A DNA stretch of 40,218 nucleotides from Chara braunii (taxonomy: Eukaryota; Streptophyta; Charophyceae; Charales; Characeae): contig BFEA01000464.1 in assembly GCA_003427395.1 (NCBI GenBank), positions 162,278 through 202,495 on the forward strand. Reading direction: 5' to 3'. Within the stretch, counting starts at the first letter, position 1, and the number at the start of each line of letters is the position of its first letter. The notes beneath the pieces were generated by a model. It saw only the letters and a program-made list of their open reading frames with translations, did no database searches and was not told where the DNA came from. Both the position numbers and the translations under genes were made by a program. Of the stretch, positions 20,899 through 31,316 are shown piece by piece.

Positions 20899-21433
20899 TA
20901 GTTGGCAGGGATCCAAACTTTGAGAAATTACGTGGGAGATACACACCTGTCTGCCAAACTCGCCGTCTTGCGAATTTCTTGAAGTTCGGATCCCGGCGAA
21001 CTTCATATTTTCCCACGTCCCAGGCTGTGGTTGCGAACCTCGGTTGCGAGGGAGACATACAGCTGCATGAAGTTCACCGGGATCCAGACTTGGCGAAATT
21101 GCGTGGGAGACATACACATGTCTGCCGAACTCGTCGTCCAGCAATTTCTTCAAGTTCGGATCACGGCGGACTTCCAATTTTTACACGTCCCGGGCTGTGG
21201 TTGGGGACCGGGGTTGCGAAGCGTGTTCGAACAGCTGCATGAAGTTCACCGGGATCCGAACTTGGCGAACTTGCGCGGGAGATGAACACGTGTCTGTCAA
21301 ACTCGCCGTCCAGCAATTTCTTGAAGTTCGGATCCCGGCGGACTTCTAATTTTCCACGTCCCTGGCTGTGGTTGCGCACCGGGGTTGAGAAGCGTGTTCG
21401 AACAGCTGCACAAGCTCGCCGGGATCCCAACTT
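20899..21433. repeat. About 172-bp tandem array with the 22-bp motif alternating in orientation
   Basis: Three or so diverged units with shared words GTGGGAGACATACACATGTC, GCAATTTCTTGAAG, CACGTCCCNGGCTGTGGTTG and GAACAGCTGCATGAAG. Motif copies start at 20899 (reverse), 20982 (forward), 21070 (reverse), 21152 (forward), 21242 (reverse), 21324 (forward) and 21412 (reverse): strictly alternating with steps of 83, 88, 82, 90, 82 and 88 bp. The units differ by 10-20%, so the array is not brand new. Confidence 0.9.
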
Positions 21434-21769
21434 CTTCCGGTGTTTGATTGCGTGATCAGTTTGGTTGGAACGGCCACGTTCCGATCACGAGAACAGTGTC
21501 GGCGACGCGTGGGGTGGTGGGTGCTCAAAGTTCGACGCCCGACGAGGTTCGACGCCCGCTGAGGTTTGATGTGGAGCCAGGTTCCGTGGGCAGCATGGTT
21601 CGATGTGCAACAAGATTGTGACGAAGTGCTTTTTATTCGTTCGAAGATCGGGATCGACGTTTTTCCAATCGGTTGTGCATTTCATTCGCTGGTTTCGACC
21701 GTGCACATGATCATTTGCCTTGAGGATTCTCCGCGATCGTTCTCCACGATCAATTAGCACAGAACAGTC

Positions 21770-21862
21770 GATTGGTTGATCGGTTGCTCGGTTGGCGGTT
21801 GGTGTGGTGGTTGATCAACCAGCAGAGCAATCGCCAACCGAGCTGTCGACCAATCAGTTGAT
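21770..21862. repeat. Imperfect inverted repeat centred on TTGATCAA
   Basis: GATTGGTTGATCGGTTGCTC...GGTTGGCGGTTG on the left is answered by CAATCGCCAACCGAGC...GACCAATCAGTTGATC on the right, around GGTTGATCAACC (about 21812-21823). Arms are near 45 bp with a few gaps. Similar GATTGGTCG/GATCATCCR words continue to 22550. Confidence 0.65.
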
Positions 21863-22059
21863 CCTGGCAGATTTTTTGACCGATCGACGGTTCGGTCGAG
21901 GACTGTCAGGTGGGTAAATAAACAGGTCGCTCGCCGGCGGGTTGATCTTCGGTGCAGTATACACGATCAATCATCCGATCGCAAGTAATCTTCTGTCGTT
22001 TCGCGATTGGTCGGTTGGATGCGTTGTCGCCTCCTGCATTGGTTAATCATCCGTCGGGC

Positions 22060-22560
22060 AGATCAGCGGNGNTGTTGTTGGGNAGGCAAACANCATNTAT
22101 CACCCGATCGCNAGTGGTCGGCTTGCGTTTNGTGATGGGTTGGTTCATCACGTGTGTGGTGTACATATTGTCATGGATCTGATCGACCATCAGATCACGA
22201 GTGATCTGAACACACACGACAGAAAAAACAACACACACGAGGTGGTTGCGTCGACATGGCAGACACGACCAATCATCCAATCGCGAGTGATCTAATCGTA
22301 TTTCGCGATTGGTCGATGGATGCGTTAGCTGTGTCGACATTGCCACCATGATCATCCATTGGGAAGATCGGCGGACATGACATTGGGACAGCCCACAAAA
22401 CCACCGCGTGTTTCGATTGATCATCCATTGGACAGATCGGCGGACATGACATTGTGACAGCACACAAAACCGCCGCGTGTTCGATCCGAGCTGTGTCGAC
22501 ATTGCCACCTCGTGTTTCGATTGATCATCCATTGGGGCAGATCGGGTATGGCAAGTGCTC
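22060..22560. repeat. GATCATCCATTGG repeat block with scattered N
   Basis: GATCATCCATTGG followed by AAGATCGGCGGACATGACAT recurs at 22350, 22419 and, partly, 22523; the first two copies are 69 bp apart and share CACAAAACCRCCGCGTGTT. Single Ns at 22069-22131 mark low-quality bases. No gene; the minus-strand frame across it only translates the repeats. Confidence 0.75.
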
Positions 22561-22659
22561 ACAATGACGTTGTGTTTCGTTATTGGCCGCCCCGTGTTCG
22601 ATCCGAGTTTCCGTGCTTCGCCACTTGAGAACAGCACGAGCGCAATCGTCTATTGATAC

Positions 22660-23105
22660 TCTCCTCACACATCCTCACACATCCACACACAAGCGGAATC
22701 GAAGGGTGAACCATGACTTTCGTCCCTGACCGCGCACGTTCGCACGCATCTCCCCGCGGAAAACGCACGCGAACACATATGCACAGACAGGCACACACAC
22801 GCACACACACACACACACACACGCGCTGACACACGGCGCCCACACACACGCGCCCCTCAGGTACAGACGCGCGCACGATCCTGCCTCGCGCGTGTGGCAC
22901 ACACTTCAATACAGACACAAACACAAAGGAACACGCAATCGAACACACACACACACACACAATGAAACATGCACAAACACACAATCACACACAAACACAC
23001 ACACACACACGCCCACCCGCACACATGCAGCCACAAAATCTTTCGATCTGCGCGAGCATATCGTCACAAAAAACCTCCCCCGCACGCACGCACATGCAAA
23101 CATAC
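22660..23105. repeat. CA-rich microsatellite region
   Basis: Several (CA)n and (CACACG)n tracts, the purest near 22800-22822, 22945-22962 and 22995-23010, with CA-rich spacers. Open frames through it are Cys/Val or Thr/His repeats. Confidence 0.9.
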
Positions 23106-24240
23106 ATCCCGACTGCGTGCGCACTCACCGTGTGGAACTGCCGAGTGAAGATGAGTGCGAACCCCGGCGTTGGTCGTGACGGCAGTCTGTCCACCTTTGG
23201 GCATGCTTTTCGTGTTTGCTGGGGTGCTGTGTGGGGTGGCGGTCGCGCCTTCTGAGAAAGGAGATCGGGAGCGACGTCGAATATGACGTGGACAGCGACT
23301 TGGTAGGCGGAGGGACATGCGAGGGCATGTGGGGTGCGTCGGTGCCACGAAACGTGCGCGGTGAAGAATGGTTGTGCCAACTATGGCGCGCTAGCTGTTG
23401 ACGAGAGTGGCGGTGCGTGGCTTCCGTCGGGCAGCATCTCCCCAACAAAAAAACGCGAAATGCATCGTTAATGCCCAGGGCGCCGCTTGTATTTGTAGGC
23501 GCGCGGGACACGAGGCCCCCTCGGGCCTTCCATTTTGGATTTTCGTGCAGGGTCCGCGCGCCGACTCTAGTCTGTTCGATCCGCGCATCGAACGGTGGCT
23601 GCACGTCGAAATTGTCGCGAGGGGGGCCTGGTGCGTCGAAATGTGACAAAAACGTCCCTACGGGCTGGCCCTTCCCGGACGTCATTGGAAAACGGGCCCT
23701 TATTCCGGGCCCCTCGCGTTCGTGTCTTCGGGTTCGCGGGCCCTGGTGGAGGGGGTCTCAGGTGTCGGCGGGGGGCAGTTTGTACGTTCCAGGGGTGAGG
23801 GGGGAGAACCACAGGAGCGGGGAGGGGGGCGGGGGGCTGGGGGAAAGGGGAGGTTGGAGGGGTTCGTGACAATTCGAGTCTCCTGGCTGGCGAGTGGGGT
23901 CTGTGGCCGTGCGGGGGGACACAGGCGGTCTTTCCATGGGGTGCGACGACAGTCTGACGCTCAGCTGACTCGGGTCTAGGGCAGCCCTTTCGCATCTCGA
24001 GCCTGACAAGCGCATTCGCGCTCGGCGTCCCGTCAGCGACATCCTCCATTGCCTTTTCTGCTCCGCTGTTGCGCCAGGCGGCGGCGGGCGTCTCTGCGTC
24101 CTGCGTCAGCAAGTGGCCAACGCCGTTTGCGCTGAGCCCTTGTCGAACAGTTGCGCCATCGTGTGCGCTTCGCCGTCGTCGAAGAACTGCGCCTCCTCGA
24201 AGAACTGTGAGCCGTCAAAGAGCAGCGCCATCGTGTGCGT
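23106..24240. other. GC-rich interval without recognised gene
   Basis: High GC with G runs near 23805-23850. Overlapping open frames on both strands are expected from composition and show no domain. At 24140-24250 a short repeated pattern (GCGCCATCGTGTGCG twice, CGAAGAACTG twice) reads on the minus strand as HTMALLFDGSQFFEEAQFF and a second similar unit, HTMAQLFDKGSAQ; this is a minisatellite or the end of a repeat protein, I cannot tell which. Confidence 0.4.
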
Positions 24241-24364
24241 TGTGCCCTCTTCAAGGTAAAGTGTTGTTTTGCCTGCCCTCGTGTCAGGCATGTTTGCCGA
24301 CCCATGGGAGCAGCCGCGTCGCGCCACCTGTTTCAAGTCGCGAGCGGCCCCGTGATTCTTGCTT

Positions 24365-24870
24365 GCCATCATCATCATCATCATCATCGCCCCCATCATC
24401 ACCATCATCGTCGCCACCACCATCAGCGTCATCATCTTCATCATCATCATCATCATCACCATCATTGTCATCGTGATCATCATCTTCTTCATCAACATCA
24501 TCATCATCATGATCAACAACATCATCATCAACCTCGTCAACGTCATCAACATCGTCATCATCATCGACAACATCATCAACATCATCAACGTCATCAACAA
24601 CATCATCATCATCAGCGACATCATCGCCGTCATCGAAATCACCGCCATCGTCCTCTTCGTTTTCATCCCCATCATCAACATCGTCATCATCATCGTCATC
24701 ATCGTCATCATCATCATCGTCGTCATCACAATCATCATCATCATGAACATCATCATCGACATCATCATCGTTATCATCGTCAGCGACATCGTCGCCCAGA
24801 TCAACATCACCACCGTAATCGTCACTATCATCGTGTTTATCACCGTCGTCATCATTGTCCTCATGTCGTG
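24365..24870. repeat. 500-bp imperfect (ATC)n trinucleotide tract
   Basis: Nearly continuous ATC/GTC/AAC triplets. In the three plus frames it translates as poly-His, poly-Ile or poly-Ser, and on the minus strand as poly-Asp or poly-Met. The long open frames that cover it (including those running to 25416 and 25044) owe their length to the lack of stop codons in the repeat. Confidence 0.95.
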
Positions 24871-25690
24871 CCACGTGTGGCAAGTGGCTGGGATGGCGGG
24901 AACGGATGGCGTGGGCATCGGGGAACACGGTTTGCGTGTCCCGTTATGCTTCTCTCTCATTCGTTCGACGCGACTGCCCCCACGACTCTTGTTTGGCTTG
25001 GCATTGAAGAAAAATTGTCGTTGACCACAAGCTGGGCATTGCAAACCACTCCCGCGCGGTCGAGGAAAACACGAAATCGCCTATTCCCAGCGGAACACGA
25101 AACCCCTTCGAAACACTTCCCTCACTCGTTTGCTGTTCTCAACAAAGAGATTAGAGGTTGGTTATCACAAAGGAGACGCATGGGCTGCGCGCGACCGCTG
25201 TTGGTACTAAGTGTTGCGCGGTGGCCACGGTGGGAAGGATGTCCGCCGTCCACGTGGCGTGCAGTGAGAGGTAAGGTATTCATAAACAGGAGGGGGTCGT
25301 CGTTCTGTATTTGTGTTCTCACCGCAACATTTGAGCCTCCCTCCCCGAAGAGACTATGGCGTCAATCCCGGGAGAGTTGCTGTCGTCTCCATCCCGCGCA
25401 CACAACGTGCACATGATCCACCATAGAGGCCATGGATGTTGAGCGCGCGCTCTTGGCGCTGGTCGTGAGGGATGCGATATCGCATTCCCCACGACAAATG
25501 CTAGGACTGTGCGCGCAACATCCGCGGGCTCCTGAACGAAGAACGCACACGTTGCGTGCGCGCGATGGAGAACGTCTGCGCCGCTCGCTGCAATGACGAT
25601 GGCGTTTCTTCGGCGTGAGCGCCGCATGTTTCGTGACGATAACCTCAACACGAAAACATGTCCTCGTTCAGTAACGAACAATCCGGCCGC
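24871..25690. other. Interval without recognised gene
   Basis: No conserved motif in either strand. Composition is mixed and no repeats stand out. Confidence 0.4.
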
Positions 25691-25693
25691 CTC

Positions 25694-26033
25694 CGGGAAA
25701 CGTCTCAGTCATCGGGGCAAGGGGGGTCGCCATTGTCACCGCAGACTCGAAACCAACAACAGCCAAACGAAAAACGGCGCGTGGCGTGTGGTTGCCTGGC
25801 GAGATGGGAAGTTCGGATCCCGGCGAACTACAGCAATCATGCGCAGTGCTCTCACGAAAGCAGCAATCTGTTGTGGTCGCTCGGCCGCAGGGAGAGCACG
25901 CGCAGGTGCGAAAATAGCGCATGATTGTTGTAGTTCGCCGGGATCCGAAGTTCCCGTTTTTTTGGCGGTTGTTGGTTTCGCGTTCGCGGTTACAATGCCA
26001 TCCCTGGTTGCCCTGATGACTACGTTTTGCGGG
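25694..26033. mobile_element. Foldback (inverted-repeat) element with the 22-bp motif in both arms
   Basis: The left part (about 25694-25843) and right part (about 25918-26033) are inverted copies. The innermost 38 bp match at 36 of 38 positions (25806-25843 against 25918-25955) and begin with a complete 22-bp motif in each arm. Outward, CGAAACCAACAAC, GCCATTGTCACCGC, GGGGCAA and CATCGGGG words recur inverted with more divergence; the left arm carries about 28 bp extra. The loop is about 74 bp. This resembles a MITE or foldback element; no target-site duplication was identified. Confidence 0.8.
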
Positions 26034-26239
26034 ACACAGTTCCCACCTTTTGGGCATTGGGTCGATAGTTCATAACGCCATGCCAGTTTTCAGCGTGCGA
26101 CGAAGTTCGGATTCCGGCAGAGTTGCAATCTGAAGCATGCGAAGTTGCGGGCTACTCGGATGATTATTGTTGTTTCGACCGCGTTGCTGAAATAAGACGC
26201 TTACGGTTTGCATGGATCTTTTCAGAGTCCTGGTTGCAT

Positions 26240-28820
26240 GACTGTTCGCTTTGTCGATGAGGATAATCGGGGTCCATGGGGGTCTATTGGGGGCCGCGCT
26301 GCGCCAATTTCCGACGTGGTGCACCTGCGACAACCATTTATGTTCGGCGTGCTCTGTTGGAACAAACACTTGTGAGCAGCAAGAGGGCCTCCCTGAACAT
26401 GCAGCCAAGCCTAGCGTTCCTTCTATGCAATTCCACACCGGTCATCCAAATATCCGTCGTCCCCCGCGCAAACCGGTTCCTGGCCAGTCCAGCAAGCGCC
26501 AAGTTCGGATCCCGGCGGACTTTGAGGTCCCGCGTAAATTTAACCGCCGTTTTCGACGGGCACGACTGTCGAGTGCATTCTGATTACGAGAGGCCTCCGG
26601 GCACGCAAAAGTGCTCGCATGAGGCTTGGAGCTTCAAGTGTGAGTTGATTGCGCAAGGATTATGGGTGCGAAAAATTGCTCACCTTCTTAGATGCCCTTC
26701 GAGGGGTTTGTCGGGGTTGCCGACGGTGATAGCGGTCGTGTCCCTTGTCTGTGTGCCGTCGATCTTTGTTGCCCCCAGAGGGTTTTGACCGTCCTGATGC
26801 GCGGATTCTTGTCGCACACATGCTCGTGTTTCTGCCTGGTTTCTGGTTCGCGCTTTCGCACGTCGACGCTACCGGCGCGCGAGCGGGGGTTGCCTTGTCG
26901 ACTGGCCGAATCGGGATTTGGAAGGGTTGCAGGGGGGGTCTTTCATCAGTTTCTACACATTTCTTGTCTGCGCGGTTGGGATGTCCGATCTCGATGAACT
27001 CTTGCCCTAGGGGTCTGTTTGGGGTCGCGCTGCGCCCGATTTTGTGGTGGTGCATCCACCGCTGCCCTTTGCTCTGCGTGTGCTGACGTTCAACGGCAGC
27101 TTGAGAGCTGCAGAGCCTTCCTTCTGTGCGGCCGAGGATAGCGTTCCTTGTGTGCACCCGCTGGCGCTCCGTTCCACTGATACCGGCCGCGCAAAAACAG
27201 GTTCCTTGCTACTCCCGCACCGGCCAAATTCGGATCCCGAAGGGCTTCGAGGCGCCGCATGAATCTGACCGTTGTTTTCGACGGCTTGGACTTCTCCGTC
27301 CGTCCTCAATGCCGGCGGCCTGGTATTGCGCAAAATTGCTCGCCTTGTAAACTGCACTGAACGGGGTTTATTGGGGTTGACGACGGTGTCGCTGGCCAGC
27401 TCCATTTCCGGTGTGCGGTAGATCTTCGTTCATCGGCGCCCCAAATTGCGGTGCGCCCGAGCAACGCCTTCTTCTGTGCAAACGCCATCCACCACTTACG
27501 AATGCAGGCGAATCCACCAAGTTCGGATCCTGGCGGACTTTGATCATCGACGCGAATCTATCCATCCTTTGCGTAGCGCCTGGAGCTTCGAGTGTGAGTT
27601 GATTGCGAGAGGACTGTGGGTGCGAGAAATTGCTCGCCCTCTGAAATGCCCCTCAAGGGGTTCATGGGGGTTGCCGAAAATAAGGGACACGGCCGTTGTC
27701 ACCGTCGGCAACCCACATTAACCCCTTTGAGGGACACTGACACAAGTCGCGCGAAAACAGGTTCCTTGCTACTCCTGCACCCGCCAAATTCGGATCCCGG
27801 GGAACTTAGAGGCTCCCCGTAAATCTGACCGTTATTTTCAACAGCTTGGACTGCCCAGTCCGTCTTCAATGCCGGCGGCCTGGTAGTGAGGAAAAGTTCT
27901 CGCCTTGTGAGTTGCCATGAAAGGGGTTTATTGGGGTTGACGACGGTGTCACTGGCCGGGTGCATTTCCGGTGTGCCATGGATCTTCGTTCATCGACACC
28001 CCGAAATGCGGTGCGGCCGAGCATCGCCTGCTTCTGTGCAAACGCCATCCACCCGTTCCAATACCTGCAGCTGCAAAAAACCTGTTACTCACTGCAGGCA
28101 AATCCGCCAAGTTCGGATCCTGGCGGACTTTGAGGATCGACGCAAATCTATCCGTCCTCCGCATGGCGCCTGGAGCTTCGACTGTGAGTTGATTTTGAGA
28201 GGACTGTGGGTGCGAGAAATTGCTCGCCCTCTGAAATGCCCTTGAAGGGGTTCATGGGGGTTGCCGAAAATAAGGGACACGACAGTTGTCAACAAAGGCA
28301 ACCCCCATAAACCCCTTCAAGGGCATTTATGAAGGCGAGCAATTTTTTACACCCACGATCTTTTTTGCCCCCCCCAAGTGTTTTCACCGTCGCGGTGTGC
28401 GGAGTCTTGACGCAGACATGCTTGTGTTTCTGCGTGCTGTCCGGTTCGCGCTGCCGCACGTCGACGTTCCCGGCGCGCGAATCGGGAGTCCCCTTCTCAA
28501 CTGGCCGAATCAATGTTTGGAAGGGTTTAAGGGGGGGGGTTTCATCCTTTTTTGCATTTTTCTTGTCTGCGCGGTGGAGATGTCCGTGTTCGATAGCTAT
28601 TGCACTAGTGCCAGCGAATGGAACACCGCACGAGCTCGCTTAGACGATGTGAGAATCAGTGTTTATAGGGGTCTGTTTGGGGTCGTGCTGCGCCGAAGTG
28701 TGTGGTGGTGCATCCACCACTACCCTTTGTTCTGCGCGTGCTATCGTTCACCGACAATAGAGCCTTCCTTTTATTCGCCCAAACATAGCGTTCCTTGTGT
28801 GCACCCACTGGAGCTACCTA
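26240..28820. repeat. Composite of repeated modules (duplications of about 560-590 bp and 400 bp)
   Basis: Module A (AACAGGTTCCTTGCTACTCC through the 22-bp motif, TGCCGGCGGCCTGGTA, ATCTTCGTTCATCG and CTTCTGTGCAAACGCCATCC) occurs at about 27193-27720 and 27755-28300, offset 560 bp, growing to 590 bp because copy 2 holds an extra 30 bp near 28055. Module B (ATCTTTGTTGCCCCC... TCGCACGTCGACG ... GGCCGAATCRRKRTTTGGAA ... GTGGTGGTGCATCCACC ... GCGTTCCTTGTGTGCACCC) occurs at about 26763-27165 and 28360-28815, with a third diverged piece near 26270-26440. No recognised coding domain. Confidence 0.8.
28206..28356. repeat. Hairpin of 60-bp inverted boxes
   Basis: The box GTGGGTGCGAGAAATTGCTC...GGGGTTCATGGGGGTTGCC (28206-28265) is followed 31 bp later by its inverted copy (28297-28356), matching at about 50 of 60 positions. 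Direct copies of the same box lie at 26663, 27321, 27616 and 27881. After the box at 27616 a shorter inverted partner is seen at 27707-27734. These may be terminal repeats of a non-autonomous element. Confidence 0.8.
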
Positions 28821-29543
28821 GGGTTACAAAAATTTTTGGTGTTTCAATCAACTTGGGAATTTTGAACGTTTTCGAACCGTAATACCTGAAATTCCGTGGA
28901 AACGCGGAAAATTAGGGTTGGACTCCAAAATTTTCGCGAATTTTTTTTCGCTCCCTTGTTTGAGAAATTCCAAAAACGGACTTAGGCTTTTAAAAAATCG
29001 GATTTTGCCGGCTGAAATTCCCGAAATTTCACGTTTTTGAAAATTCGAGTGTTTTTTCTCCTGATTTTTCCGGATTTTTTTTTTTGGCAAACTAATCCGA
29101 ATCTGACCCTCAGAATTGCAACTTCCGGGTAGTTCACTAATTAAACGGTGAACTCCCGGACCATACATTGATCTCAACAGATACCTAATCTTGATAACAA
29201 TTCAAATTCGTTAATGATCATTATTGCAAATATTGTTTTAATTGATTATCATTAAGAAATCATTATTGCAAATATTGTTTTATCGATTATCATTAAGAAT
29301 TATTATTTCGAATTAATCATTAATTAAACTTATTGATTAAATAATTCGTTATTATTGTTCTTATTACGAATTTTCGAGTTGTTTACGGAAATTTTATTTT
29401 TTTCTGTTTTGATTAGGTGTCTAAGTCCATCATTGGGACAGGGACTGTATGTATATTGCTTGATCTGTTCTATCCCTGTGCCCACCCTCTCCCTCACACT
29501 GTTCTGCGACCTTTGGACGAGCGAGCCTTCAGCCGCATTTCTG
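28821..29543. other. AT-rich leader upstream of gag, with a hairpin and a 42-bp tandem repeat
   Basis: Sharp change from GC-rich modules to AT-rich DNA. A hairpin TCCGGGTAGTTCAC / GTGAACTCCCGGA lies at 29124-29160. CATTATTGCAAATATTGTTT with its following bases is repeated at 29219 and 29261. I find no copy of the 3' LTR sequence here and no initiator-Met tRNA primer-binding site (TGGTATCAGAGC). Confidence 0.6.
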
Positions 29544-31316
29544 ATGCCAGCAGGGCAAGCCACCGAACAGCAGCCACGACGCAGTAGAAGGATCGCCGAT
29601 CTCCAACAACAGCGACCTGCAGATCGACAACAGCCTCAGACCAGCACTCAGATGGCGAACACGTCAAAGAGCGGAACACCATCTGAAAGTTCGACATCTG
29701 GCAATGCCGAACCCTTACCGGTCTGTCCGGTGCAAGGGCTGAATGAGCCCCTCCCGGACCTCATTCAGAGAGTGCAGGACTATACAGCCGCACTCACCCT
29801 TGCCAAAGAACGGCAAGAGGCTGCCGAAGCAGAGAGACTACTGCTAGCAGCGGAAGCTGCAGCCCAAGCCCAGCGTCAAGCTGAGGCAGACCAGTTGGCG
29901 ACCGATCAGCTCAACGCCAACAGCGCTGAACTTCTAATTTCTAGCCACGAACAGTGGACAGCGGTACTCAACGGGATGCGTTATGTTCCCGTAGCCGGAT
30001 CCGAGCCAACGACAGTGCAACAGGAGAGGCAAAACCTGGCAGACATTCTACTCAACACAATGCGTGCAGTCATCTGGAACAGCACCACGGGGGAACTTCA
30101 TTCCAAGTCCACACGACAGCTGCAGCAAGATCTGAACCACAACGTGAAGACACTTGCAGCAGCCGTCAAGGTAGCAGACTCCCAGCTGAAACAGTTGGAC
30201 GCCCGCATTGCTACTCTGGAGACAAGGCCTCCCCAAGCAGCGCCAGGCTGCACGACAGACACGGCGAAGCAGCTCAACGGGCGCATCGATCATGTTGTCA
30301 ATCTCATTGGCGACCTAGGTGCTTTTACTGGGCCGGACACGATCAGTAGCACGGTGGCCGCCATCAAGACGGACATCACCAAGCTGCAGACGAGACCGGA
30401 CGCCGCTACCAAAAGTTTCAAGATGCCGCAGTTCACCATCAGCAAGTTTGACGACTACAACAAGACAAACGCTTTGACATGGTGGCAAGGTTTCCTCACG
30501 GAAGCATCCTGCCGCACTGTCCCGGCTGAAGACATGTTGAAGGCGCTCTACCTACAACTGATTGGAGGAGCGCAGGCATGGATGAATCACCTGGCGGCTA
30601 CCAAGCAATGCACCATCGCCGAACTCCACACACACATTACGTGGAAGGAGTTCGAGCAACTATGGTTCACTCGATTCATGGTCCGCAACGTCGTGAAGGC
30701 GGCCATGAACGAGGTGTACACTTGCTCACAAGGAAGTATGCCAACTCGAAACTGGACGATTAAGTGGCAGAAGATAGTGACCACGCCAAGCTTCGATTTG
30801 AGTTTTACAAACCAACGATCCGAGTTCTTCTCGCGATCATGCGCAGGATTGCGGTCGACACTCGGCAACGAGTACGACTATACCTTGTTCCAGGCTATTC
30901 TGGACCGCGTAAACCTGGTCATCCAAACGGACGACAAGGCCGCTAACGAGAAGCAGTCCCAGCCGCACTATGTGGCTAAGCCGGCCTATCAACGACCAGC
31001 ACATAACAATGTTGTGGTTTCTGAAGAAACAATCGATCTCCACGCTGCAGCAGCATCCTCGAGTGATGGAGGAATTGTAGCAGCGCTCCCGCCGAAGCGT
31101 CCCAAGAGAGTTCGGAAGAACAAGGCGACACAAGAGACGGCATCGACGGGAACTGGGCAGCAGCCATGGACGACATACAAGATAACCAAGGAAATCTATG
31201 ACCTTCGTCAACGGTACGGATATTGCCTTTGGTGCAATGGAGTCACTCATTTGACTGCACAATGCCCCGAAAAGGGCAAGGCACGCGTATCCCGTCCAGC
31301 TAACTCGGAAAACTGA
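29544..31316 (+). CDS. gag: Ty3/gypsy retrotransposon Gag polyprotein
   Basis: Open frame of 590 codons from ATG 29544 (MPAGQATEQQ); the frame is open further upstream but that leader reads as AT-rich non-coding DNA. In order: a basic/Gln-rich N-terminus, an Ala/Gln/Glu coiled-coil-like region around residues 70-130, a retrotransposon-gag (capsid) domain around residues 290-470 (MPQFTISKFDDYNKTNALTW, ALYLQLIGGAQAWMNHL, WKEFEQLWFTRF), a basic stretch, and one CCHC zinc knuckle CLWCNGVTHLTAQC near the C-terminus (C-x2-C-x4-H-x4-C). It packages element RNA in cytoplasmic particles. It looks intact, unlike the pol that follows in another frame about 50-350 bp downstream. Confidence 0.85.
   Translation: MPAGQATEQQPRRSRRIADLQQQRPADRQQPQTSTQMANTSKSGTPSESSTSGNAEPLPVCPVQGLNEPLPDLIQRVQDYTAALTLAKERQEAAEAERLLLAAEAAAQAQRQAEADQLATDQLNANSAELLISSHEQWTAVLNGMRYVPVAGSEPTTVQQERQNLADILLNTMRAVIWNSTTGELHSKSTRQLQQDLNHNVKTLAAAVKVADSQLKQLDARIATLETRPPQAAPGCTTDTAKQLNGRIDHVVNLIGDLGAFTGPDTISSTVAAIKTDITKLQTRPDAATKSFKMPQFTISKFDDYNKTNALTWWQGFLTEASCRTVPAEDMLKALYLQLIGGAQAWMNHLAATKQCTIAELHTHITWKEFEQLWFTRFMVRNVVKAAMNEVYTCSQGSMPTRNWTIKWQKIVTTPSFDLSFTNQRSEFFSRSCAGLRSTLGNEYDYTLFQAILDRVNLVIQTDDKAANEKQSQPHYVAKPAYQRPAHNNVVVSEETIDLHAAAASSSDGGIVAALPPKRPKRVRKNKATQETASTGTGQQPWTTYKITKEIYDLRQRYGYCLWCNGVTHLTAQCPEKGKARVSRPANSEN

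Larger units (their letters stand above)
10901..28130. repeat. Dispersed 22-bp quasi-palindromic motif family (about 35 copies)
   Basis: The motif has 7-bp arms AAGTTCG and CGAACTT or CGGACTT around an asymmetric 8-bp centre GATCCCGG, which gives it an orientation. Forward copies include 10901, 10973, 11242, 11314, 12474, 12683, 17514, 19928, 20083, 20778, 20982, 21152, 21324, 25809, 26104, 26501, 27226, 27519, 27786 and 28109. Reverse copies include 17742, 18056, 18414, 19846, 20123, 20238, 20263, 20541, 20594, 20899, 21070, 21242, 21412 and 25931. Identity varies but both arms and the GGATCC-containing centre are usually kept. I see none in 1-10.8 kb or 28.2-40.2 kb. It lies in coding-like and non-coding sequence alike. 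Function is unknown to me. Confidence 0.85.

Noticed and set aside
23417-24112. Overlapping long ORFs on both strands in the GC-rich stretch
   Set aside because: Expected from high GC content; no domain, no consistent start, low-complexity Pro/Arg/Gly composition.
24235-25416. Long His-rich plus-strand ORF, and Asp- or Met-rich minus-strand ORFs over the same DNA
   Set aside because: All derive from the imperfect (ATC)n tract, which lacks stop codons in several frames.
25593-26075. Two opposite-strand ORFs with similar peptides (KFGSRRTT, HDCCSSPGSE)
   Set aside because: Their similarity follows from the foldback inverted repeat, not from protein homology.
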